This document shows, piece by piece, positions 31,107 through 37,262 of a DNA stretch of 64,000 nt (positions within the stretch are counted from its first letter, which is position 1; each line of letters begins with the position of its first letter). The notes beneath the pieces are model-generated. The model was not told the DNA's origin. It saw only the letters and a list, made by a program, of their open reading frames with translations, and made no database searches. Source of the DNA: Streptomyces colonosanans (lineage in GTDB: Bacteria; Actinomycetota; Actinomycetes; Streptomycetales; Streptomycetaceae); assembly GCF_001866645.1 (NCBI RefSeq), contig NZ_MLYP01000008.1, positions 98,551 through 162,550 of the forward strand, given 5' to 3'. Both the position numbers and the translations under genes were made by a program.

Positions 31107-31937
31107 ATGGGCACCACTACACGGTCACGGACACGCAGGAACGCCTCGGCGATGAAGATGGTGGGCGCGCTGCTCGCCGTCTTTCGCGAGGCCGCCGGGT
31201 ACACCCAGCGGTCGCTGGCCGAGCGGTTCTTCGTCAGCGAGCAGCAGATTGCCTCCATCGAGCAGGGTCGACGGCCCCTGAAGCCGGATCTCGCTGAGCA
31301 GCTCGACGAACTCCTGGGCACGAAGGGCGCGTTGAGTGAGGCATTGAAGTACATGCCGGAGGTGGATCTCGTACCGCTGTGGGCGGAGGAGTTCCTGGAC
31401 CGGGAGCGGGAGGCTATCGCCATCTCCGTGTACGACACCCTGGCCGTGCCTGGCCAGCTCCAGACCGAAGAGTACGCGCGGGCGGTCTTCCGCAGTCGCG
31501 TTCCGGTTTACGACGAGGACAAGATCGAGCAGCTTGTCGCGGCGCGTATGGCCCGTCAGGAGATTCTGCACCGCAAGGTGCCACCGACCACGAGCTTCGT
31601 GATCTGGGAGGCGGTGCTGCGGGACCACTTGGGCGGGAAGGAGGTGTACGTCGAGCAGGTACTGAAGCTCCGTGAGTACGCCGACATGCCCGGCCTCACC
31701 CTGCAGATCCTGCCGCTCGGCCGCACCTCTCACGCCGGTCTCGACGGGCCGTTCGTCCTCCTGGAGACGCCCGAATACCAGCGGCTCGCCTACACCGAAA
31801 CGCAGCGCGGCAGCCAACTGATCGCCGATCGTGACGAGGTGGGGATCCTGACCCAGAAGTATGCGATGCTGCGGACGCAGGCCCTCAACACCGAGGACAC
31901 GAGGGACTTGTTGGACCGTCTTCTGGGGGAGTCATGA
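31107..31937 (+). CDS. XRE-family regulator with DUF5753 (WhiJ/AbaA-type)
   Basis: 276 aa. An N-terminal helix-turn-helix (LLAVFREAAGYTQRSLAERFFVSEQQIASIEQGRRPLKP, in which SEQQIASIEQGRRP is the recognition block) is followed by the streptomycete-specific DUF5753 ligand/partner domain (LVPLWAEEFLDRE, YARAVFRSRVP, TLQILPLGRTSHAGLDGPFVLLE). ATG at 31107 with GGGGAG nine bases upstream. The stop overlaps the DUF397 start by four bases (ATGA). Members such as WhiJ control development together with their DUF397 partner; the targets of this copy are unknown. Confidence 0.92.
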   Translation: MGTTTRSRTRRNASAMKMVGALLAVFREAAGYTQRSLAERFFVSEQQIASIEQGRRPLKPDLAEQLDELLGTKGALSEALKYMPEVDLVPLWAEEFLDREREAIAISVYDTLAVPGQLQTEEYARAVFRSRVPVYDEDKIEQLVAARMARQEILHRKVPPTTSFVIWEAVLRDHLGGKEVYVEQVLKLREYADMPGLTLQILPLGRTSHAGLDGPFVLLETPEYQRLAYTETQRGSQLIADRDEVGILTQKYAMLRTQALNTEDTRDLLDRLLGES

Positions 31938-32194
31938 GCGGCACCGCACTCGAGTGGTTCAAGTCCAGCTACAGCGGCGACGAGGGAGGCCAGTGCCTCG
32001 AAGTCGCCTACAACTGGCGCAAGTCCAGCTACAGCGGTAGCGAAGGCGGCCAGTGCGTAGAGGTATCCACCCACCCCACCGCCATCCACCTCCGCGACTC
32101 CAAGAACCCCGCCGCGCCGCACGTCACCGTCGCGCCCGCCGCCTGGGCGGCGTTCCTGGAATCGGCCGGAGGAGTCGCCTGCGGGGTTGGCTGA
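31934..32194 (+). CDS. DUF397 protein with an internal duplication
   Basis: 86 aa partner of the upstream XRE protein; DUF397 proteins are normally about 60-70 aa. The signature block occurs twice in tandem: WFKSSYSGDEGGQCLEVA (residues 8-25) and WRKSSYSGSEGGQCVEVS (about 28-45). It then continues with the single usual second half, IHLRDSKNP ... VTVAPAAWAAFLE. The duplicated DNA is about 60 bp long and in frame. Coupled to the XRE gene by ATGA overlap. Confidence 0.88.
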   Translation: MSGTALEWFKSSYSGDEGGQCLEVAYNWRKSSYSGSEGGQCVEVSTHPTAIHLRDSKNPAAPHVTVAPAAWAAFLESAGGVACGVG

Positions 32195-32204
32195 CCAGTG
32201 GCCA

Positions 32205-32279
32205 ATTGGAGGGTTTGTGCCAGCGGGCGGAGGCAGAACCGCTGGTGAGAGGCTCCGGCAGTGGCACAAACCCTCCAAT
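32205..32279. repeat. 18-bp perfect inverted repeat around a nested dyad
   Basis: ATTGGAGGGTTTGTGCCA (32205-32222) and its exact reverse complement (32262-32279) flank 39 bases that contain CAGCGG/CCGCTG (32221-32226/32239-32244). It starts 11 bases after the DUF397 stop. It can form a long hairpin and has no T-run. It may be a terminator, an RNA element or a remnant of a mobile repeat. Confidence 0.75.
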
Positions 32280-32331
32280 CGTGCCCATCGCGCCCACCGC
32301 TTGGGTCCCTGCTCGGACTGGTCCCCCAGGG

Positions 32332-32372
32332 GCACGCTGCATGGTGGATCATGGATCCACCATCTGCTGTGC
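32332..32372. promoter_or_regulatory. Palindrome just before the lipoprotein gene
   Basis: ATGGTGGATC (32341-32350), ATG, GATCCACCAT (32354-32363) is a perfect dyad. Outer GCAC/GTGC arms extend it across a 5-by-5 mismatch. It ends about 27 bases before the ATG of the next gene and could be an operator or a leader hairpin. Confidence 0.5.
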
Positions 32373-32389
32373 TCCCAGGGGGGAACTTG

Positions 32390-33226
32390 ATGCCAAGCAC
32401 CACCGGCACGCCAGGCTGGCGTGCTCGAAGGTCGACGACGGCCACCGTGGCCGCTACCGTCGCACTCATCACACTGGCCGGATGCGGCACCGGCGCCGAC
32501 GAAGCGGATGACAGCGGCAAGGCAGACAGCTCGAAGCGGCCGGCAGCCAGTAAGTCCGCGTCATCGGACAGTGGCGGGTCGCGCGGTGCCCAGGCCGCCG
32601 GACTCATCAGCAAGGCCCTTGACGTGACGTTCGATCAGGATTACCTCATCTCGACCCGGCGGAAGAAAACCGAGGGGACAACTGTCCTGCGCAGCGCTGT
32701 GCGCGGTGGCAGAGCGGAATGCGAGGCACACGTCCGAAAGGGCACGGGGTCCCTCGACTTCGTCGTCACCTCATCGGCGCTCTACTCGCGAGGCAGCAAG
32801 GAAGCGCTCAGGATGGCGCCCGATGCCAAGGAGGACCCGGTACGCGTGGAGGTGATGGCTGACCGGTGGGTGAAGCGCAACACCACTGCCTACAAGACCA
32901 TGCGTGACATGTGTGAGTCGAAGACCCGGCGGACCTGGCTGGAGAAACGTATGCCGTCCCTGGACGAACTCGCCGAGGCAACCCCGACGCAGCGGTCGGG
33001 GGTGGTACAGGGGCAACCCGCCACCACGATCACGTACAGGCGTGAGGAGGGGACGCTGGAGTTCCACATCGCCGCCGAGGGCACTCCGTTCCTCCTGCAG
33101 GTCACGCACCCGGCCAAGGACCTCGATGAGTCGTTCAGCGGCTTCGGTAAGCCGTTCCGCGTGGCCACACCGCCGGGAGCGGTCTCGGAGCTTCAGATCG
33201 CGAAAGAGGTCCTCGCGGCCCAGTGA
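32390..33226 (+). CDS. Putative lipoprotein, unknown function
   Basis: 278 aa. The N terminus has a basic region (RARRSTT), a hydrophobic core and the lipobox LAGC with Cys32 as lipidation site, followed by a Ser/Asp/Lys-rich linker. The globular part (from about residue 70) resembles LppX/LprG-like shapes only in general composition, and I do not recognise the family. Start at ATG 32390 behind GGGGGGAA; upstream codons of the frame run through the palindromes and are not protein-like. It is separated from the regulators by two inverted repeats. Confidence 0.75.
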   Translation: MPSTTGTPGWRARRSTTATVAATVALITLAGCGTGADEADDSGKADSSKRPAASKSASSDSGGSRGAQAAGLISKALDVTFDQDYLISTRRKKTEGTTVLRSAVRGGRAECEAHVRKGTGSLDFVVTSSALYSRGSKEALRMAPDAKEDPVRVEVMADRWVKRNTTAYKTMRDMCESKTRRTWLEKRMPSLDELAEATPTQRSGVVQGQPATTITYRREEGTLEFHIAAEGTPFLLQVTHPAKDLDESFSGFGKPFRVATPPGAVSELQIAKEVLAAQ

Positions 33227-33296
33227 CTCCTTCGAGCCTCCGACGCGGACGCGGCTGCCCGTGCGGACAGCCTCCGTCGCTCTGAGAAGGCCGGCG

Positions 33297-34046
33297 TCAC
33301 GCCCCGGTCGTACGGAACACCCGCGTGCCCACCAGTAGTGACAGCGCGGTGAAACCGACGGCCACCAGCACGCCGTACAGCATGTGCGTGGTCGCGTAGG
33401 AGCCGACGAACGCGTCGCGCACCGCATCCACGAGATAGCGGAACGGGGTGAAGTGGGAGAGCACGTCCAGCCAGGCCGGGCCGAGGGTCATCGGCAGCAT
33501 CAGGCCGGACAGCAGCATGGACGGCATGGTCAGCGCGTTGATCACCGGGCCGAACTCCTGCGGGGTGCGCACGTTCATCGCCAGCGCGTAGGACAGCGAG
33601 GCCAGTGAGATCGTCAGCAGCGCGACGAACGCGAAGCCGATCAGGACCCCGGGCAGCGGGGCCCTGAGGCCCATCGCCACTGCCGCCAGGACCAGCAGCA
33701 CCGCCTGGAACACGAACACGGTGGCGTCCCGCAGTACCCGGCCGAGCAGCAGCGCGAGCCGGCTCACGGGCGTGACCCGCATGCGCTCCACCACGCCCTG
33801 GCCCTTCTCGACGATGATCATGAACCCGGCGAACGACGCACCGAACAAGCCAAGTTGGAGCAGCAGGCCGGGGACGAGGACCTGCCAGGAGCTGCCGCGC
33901 GTGCCCAGCGGCAGGTGGGTCAGCAGGGGGCCGAAGAACAGCAGGTACAGCAGCGGCATCAGCACGCCGAAGAGCAGCGCGAAGCGGGAGCGCAGGGACT
34001 GGCGCAGATAACGGCCGTAGATGAGGGCCGTGTCATGGAGAAGCAT
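33297..34046 (-). CDS. ABC-2 type transporter permease (DrrB-like)
   Basis: Integral membrane half of a drug- or lipid-type exporter, 249 aa with six predicted helices. It shows the ABC-2 pattern: FALLFGVLMPLLYLLFFGPLL, a long loop, VLVPGLLLQLGLFGASFAGF, VVERMRVTPVSRLALLLGRVLRD and the conserved HFTPFRYLVDAVRDAFVG near the C terminus. It follows the ATPase gene after ten bases and is surely co-transcribed. Likely control by the divergent TetR gene. Confidence 0.93.
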   Translation of the reverse strand: MLLHDTALIYGRYLRQSLRSRFALLFGVLMPLLYLLFFGPLLTHLPLGTRGSSWQVLVPGLLLQLGLFGASFAGFMIIVEKGQGVVERMRVTPVSRLALLLGRVLRDATVFVFQAVLLVLAAVAMGLRAPLPGVLIGFAFVALLTISLASLSYALAMNVRTPQEFGPVINALTMPSMLLSGLMLPMTLGPAWLDVLSHFTPFRYLVDAVRDAFVGSYATTHMLYGVLVAVGFTALSLLVGTRVFRTTGA

Positions 34047-34056
34047 TCCGGTTGTC

Positions 34057-34842
34057 CTATACGGCTACGGGGATGGTGTCGGCGGGGGCGGGGCCGCGGC
34101 CGGTGATGGCGAGGAAGGTGTCCTGGAGCGAGGCGTCGATCGAGCCGGCGTGCTCCAGCTTGAGTGCGCTGGGAGTGCCCTCTGCCACGACCACGCCCTG
34201 GTCGACGACGACCAGTCGGTCGGAGAGGGCGTCCGCCTCGTCCAGGTAATGGGTGGTCAGGAAGACCGTCGTGCCGTTCTCGTCGCGCAGGCGGCGGACC
34301 AGCTCCCACAGGTCGGCGCGGCTGCCGGGATCGAGGCCGGTCGTCGGCTCGTCCAGGAACAGCACCTTCGGGCGGTGCGTGAGCGCCATCGCGATGTCCA
34401 GGCGGCGCCGCTGCCCGCCGGACAGGGCGCCCGTCTTCCGGTCGAGCAGCCCGGTCAGGTCCAGGTCGCGGGCGAGCTCCTCGGCGCGGGTGCGCGCCTC
34501 GGCCTTCGACAGGCGGTACATCCGGCCCTGGGTGACCAGCTCCTCCCGCACGGTGATCTGCGGGTCCGTCCCGCCCGACTGTGCGACGTAGCCGCACGCC
34601 CGTCGCACTCCGACCGGGTCCGCCGTCAGGTCGCAGCCCGCGACTGTGGCCGTGCCGCCGGTGGGCTTCAGCAGGGTGGTGAGCATCCGCAGGGTGGTCG
34701 TCTTGCCGGCGCCGTTGGGTCCGAGGAGGCCGAGGATCTCGCCCTCGCGGACGGTGAGGTCGATGCCGCGTACGGCCTCGACGGGGCCGGCTTTGGTCTG
34801 GAAGGTGCGGGCGAGGCCCGCCGTGCTGATGACTGCTGCCAT
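34057..34842 (-). CDS. ABC transporter ATP-binding protein (DrrA-like)
   Basis: 261 aa nucleotide-binding subunit. Walker A GPNGAGKTTTLRML, Q loop, signature LSGGQRRRLDIAMAL, Walker B KVLFLDEPTTGLDP and the switch histidine in TTHYLDEAD are all intact. The C-terminal part is that of the DrrA/daunorubicin-resistance subfamily (LEHAGSIDASLQDTFLAITGRG). ATG at 34842; 79 bp separate it from the divergent TetR gene. Confidence 0.94.
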   Translation of the reverse strand: MAAVISTAGLARTFQTKAGPVEAVRGIDLTVREGEILGLLGPNGAGKTTTLRMLTTLLKPTGGTATVAGCDLTADPVGVRRACGYVAQSGGTDPQITVREELVTQGRMYRLSKAEARTRAEELARDLDLTGLLDRKTGALSGGQRRRLDIAMALTHRPKVLFLDEPTTGLDPGSRADLWELVRRLRDENGTTVFLTTHYLDEADALSDRLVVVDQGVVVAEGTPSALKLEHAGSIDASLQDTFLAITGRGPAPADTIPVAV

Positions 34843-34857
34843 GACACCAGAAAAACA

Positions 34858-34894
34858 GAGTCGCTGAAATTTTGCAATGACTCCAAGTTTTCAG
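34858..34894. promoter_or_regulatory. Operator candidates between the ABC exporter and TetR genes
   Basis: Two interleaved dyads lie in the 79-bp divergent gap: GAGTC/GACTC (34858-34862/34879-34883) and CTGAAA/TTTCAG (34864-34869/34889-34894). The region is AT-rich, as expected for back-to-back promoters controlled by one TetR repressor. Confidence 0.5.
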
Positions 34895-34921
34895 GCGGCC
34901 CAGCGAAGTTAGGATCGGAGC

Positions 34922-35563
34922 ATGGCTGAGGGGCTCAGGGAGCGGAAGAAACGGCAGACCCGGCAGCACATCTCGGATGTCGCCACAGGGTTGTTCCTGG
35001 AACGCGGCTTCGACGCCGTGACGATGGCCGAGGTCGCGGACGCCGCGGACGTCTCCGTCAACACCGTCTACAACTACTTCCCGGCCAAGGAGGACCTCTT
35101 CTTCGACCGCTCCGCCGGCATGGTCGACCGGCTCGCCCGCTGGATCCGCGGCCGGGACGCGGGGGAGTCCGCCGCGCGCGCCGTCCTGCGTGAGCTGCGT
35201 GGTGAGGTCGAGGCCGTCTCGCCCCGCGTGGGCCTCATGGTCGGATATGACCGTTTCATGCGGGTCATTCATGAGGCGCCGCCGCTGCGTTCCCGGCTGT
35301 GGAGCCTGCAGCAGGAGATCCACGACAACGTGGTGGCTGCCCTGCGCGAGGAGACCGGTGCTGCCGAAGAGGGCCCGCTGCCGGATCTGATGGCCGGGCA
35401 GATCTGCTGGATCCACCAGGCGGTCTTCGTCACCATCGGCCGCGAGATGCTCGCCGGGCGCGAGCCGGCCGAAGTGTCCCGGGAGGTGCTCGTCCTCCTC
35501 GACGACATCGAGGAGCTGTTGAGCGAGAAGGTGCTCAACTACGCCGTTCGTGCCGCCCCGTGA
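34922..35563 (+). CDS. TetR-family repressor of the adjacent ABC exporter
   Basis: 213 aa. The N-terminal HTH (RQHISDVATGLFLERGFDAVTMAEVADAADVSVNTVYNYFPAKEDL, with VSVNTVYNYF as the recognition block) is canonical. The C-terminal ligand domain is variable. ATG start with GGATCGGAG upstream. Divergent position next to drrAB-like genes suggests that it represses them and itself and releases DNA on binding an exported compound. Confidence 0.92.
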   Translation: MAEGLRERKKRQTRQHISDVATGLFLERGFDAVTMAEVADAADVSVNTVYNYFPAKEDLFFDRSAGMVDRLARWIRGRDAGESAARAVLRELRGEVEAVSPRVGLMVGYDRFMRVIHEAPPLRSRLWSLQQEIHDNVVAALREETGAAEEGPLPDLMAGQICWIHQAVFVTIGREMLAGREPAEVSREVLVLLDDIEELLSEKVLNYAVRAAP

Positions 35564-35690
35564 CCCGGGACGGTGTGATGTCCGTCATGCGAGACCGTGA
35601 CGCGCGTTACTAACCGGTCACAAGGCTCCTTACGGGCGCTAAGGTCCGCCGGAGAGGCATACATAAACAGCGCGTCAGGGGAGTCGCACA

Positions 35691-36539
35691 GTGGCACGGA
35701 AGCTTGCCGTCATCGGAGCCGGACTCATGGGTTCCGGCATCGCCCAGGTATCCGCCCAGGCCGGCTGGGACGTCGTCCTGCGCGACGTCACGGACGAAGC
35801 GCTGACGCGCGGCACGGACGCCATCAAGGCCTCGTACGACAAGTTCGTGAGCAAGGGCAAGATGGAGGCGCGCGACGCCGAGGAGGCGCTCGCCCGCATC
35901 ACGTCGACCACCGACCTCGCCGCCGCCGCCGACGCGGACATCGTCGTCGAGGCCGTCTTCGAGAAGCTGGAGGTCAAGCACGAGATCTTCCGGACCCTCG
36001 ACAAGATCGTCCGCGAGGACACCGTGCTGGCGTCCAACACCTCCGCCATTCCGATCACCAAGATCGCGGCGGCCACCGAGCGCCCGGAGCGGGTCGTCGG
36101 CGTGCACTTCTTCTCGCCGGTGCCGATGATGAAGCTCGTCGAACTGGTCCGCGGCTACAAGACGAGCGGCGAAGCCCTCGCCACCGCCCGGGAGTTCGCC
36201 GAGTCCGTCGGCAAGACCTGCATCGTCGTCAACCGCGACGTCGCCGGATTCGTGACGACCCGCCTCATCTCGGCGCTCGTCGTGGAGGCCACCAAGCTGT
36301 ACGAGTCGGGCGTGGCCACCGCCGAGGACATCGACCTCGCCTGCAAGCTGGGCTTCGGCCACGCCATGGGGCCTCTGGCCACCGCCGACCTCACCGGTGT
36401 CGACATCCTGCTGCACGCCACCGGCAACATCTACACGGAGTCCCAGGACGAGAAGTTCGCTCCGCCGGAGCTGATGCGCCGGATGGTGGACGCCGGTGAC
36501 ATCGGCCGCAAGAGCGGGCAGGGCTTCTACTCGTACTGA
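35691..36539 (+). CDS. 3-hydroxybutyryl-CoA dehydrogenase
   Basis: NAD(P)-dependent dehydrogenase that interconverts acetoacetyl-CoA and 3-hydroxybutyryl-CoA; 282 aa, the single-function bacterial form. Rossmann motif IGAGLMGSGIAQ at residues 8-19, the catalytic histidine in VGVHFFSPVPMMKLVE and the downstream NRDVAGFVTTRL motif are present, and GFGHAMGPLATADLTGVD forms part of the dimer domain. GTG at 35691 with GGGGAG upstream. It fits the butyryl/crotonyl-CoA side of the acyl-CoA module in this window (thiolase, epimerase, MeaB, IcmA). A hairpin follows. Confidence 0.94.
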   Translation: MARKLAVIGAGLMGSGIAQVSAQAGWDVVLRDVTDEALTRGTDAIKASYDKFVSKGKMEARDAEEALARITSTTDLAAAADADIVVEAVFEKLEVKHEIFRTLDKIVREDTVLASNTSAIPITKIAAATERPERVVGVHFFSPVPMMKLVELVRGYKTSGEALATAREFAESVGKTCIVVNRDVAGFVTTRLISALVVEATKLYESGVATAEDIDLACKLGFGHAMGPLATADLTGVDILLHATGNIYTESQDEKFAPPELMRRMVDAGDIGRKSGQGFYSY

Positions 36540-36551
36540 TCTGACACCGCA

Positions 36552-36580
36552 CACCCCCGAAGGTGTCACCTCCGGGGGTG
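36552..36580 (+). terminator. Stem-loop after the hydroxyacyl-CoA dehydrogenase gene
   Basis: CACCCCCG (36552-36559) pairs with CGGGGGTG (36573-36580); an inner AGGTG/CACCT continues the stem across one mismatch. It starts 13 bases after the stop. Confidence 0.65.
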
Positions 36581-36687
36581 AATTCGGTATCGATTCGCTC
36601 ACAGACGGCAACCTGATTGCCCTGGGGGCAGTCAGATGTTGCACAACCACAACGCGGAGTACGACAACGCACTCACGGGGAGCGCAT

Positions 36688-37011
36688 ATGCACATCAGGG
36701 GCGACCACGCCGAGCTGGTCGTCGGGGGCCGCCTCGACGTCCACAGCGCGGCGGACGCCCGTACAGTCCTGCACTCGGCCGTCGACGACGGAGCCGGCGA
36801 CCTGGTGCTCGATCTGTCCGAACTGGACTCCTGGGACGCCACGGGGCTCGGGGTGATCATGGGGGTCCACCGGCGGGCCGGGCGGTGCGGCCGGCGGCTG
36901 GTGCTGCGTGACGTGCCACCGCAGATGCAGCGCCTGCTGGTGGCCACCCGGCTGCACCGGATCCTGGCCATCGAGGGCGGCATCGGGGTGGAGTCCCTGC
37001 CCCGGGTGTGA
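36688..37011 (+). CDS. STAS-domain anti-sigma factor antagonist-like protein
   Basis: 107 aa, a single STAS fold like SpoIIAA/RsbV, which free sigma factors by binding RsbW-type kinases when unphosphorylated. Strands and helix are clear: HAELVVGGRLDVHSAADART, GDLVLDLSELDSWDATGLGVIMGVHRRAGR. At the usual phosphorylated DSSG serine the motif reads DATG, so the acceptor would be threonine. ATG at 36688 with GGGGAG five bases upstream. The nearest RsbW-like ATPase is at 30.6-31.0 kb, but a partnership is not implied by position. Confidence 0.86.
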   Translation: MHIRGDHAELVVGGRLDVHSAADARTVLHSAVDDGAGDLVLDLSELDSWDATGLGVIMGVHRRAGRCGRRLVLRDVPPQMQRLLVATRLHRILAIEGGIGVESLPRV

Positions 37012-37033
37012 CGGGCCGGTACGGGGGCGCGGC

Positions 37034-37097
37034 TTCACACGTGTGAACGCCACGAAACGCATGTCGGGCGCAATCCTCACGAGACTGTGACGTCTCG
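37034..37097. promoter_or_regulatory. Two perfect palindromes upstream of the P-loop membrane protein gene
   Basis: TTCACACGTGTGAA (37034-37047) is a perfect 14-bp palindrome; CGAGAC/GTCTCG (37080-37085/37092-37097) is a second dyad with a 6-bp centre. Further down, TTGTCG followed by TAGGGT (near 37114-37147) may be a promoter, with a 19-bp gap. The 251-bp gap contains no gene. Confidence 0.5.
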
Positions 37098-37262
37098 GGC
37101 GGCGCGGTACCCCGGCTTGTCGGAGATACTGTGCGAAGGTTTAGGGTTCGGCTGCCCGCCGCCCGAAACCCTCGAGCGGGCACCGGACCAGAAGCGACAG
37201 CGAAGTGTGCAGCAAGGCCGGGAGGGGCTCAGGCACACGACGCTTTTGGGGGGCTTGGACCT

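Noticed and set aside
35598..35616. TTACTAACCGGTCAC upstream of the hydroxybutyryl-CoA dehydrogenase gene as a fatty-acid regulator site
   Set aside because: The dyad is weak around its centre and I cannot tie it to a known consensus; it may be chance.
36636..36911. ATG frame at 36636 (MLHNHNAEYDN...) overlapping the STAS gene
   Set aside because: It becomes Arg/Pro-rich once it overlaps the STAS gene in another frame, and no ribosome site precedes it. The STAS start at 36688 has GGGGAG and a conserved fold.
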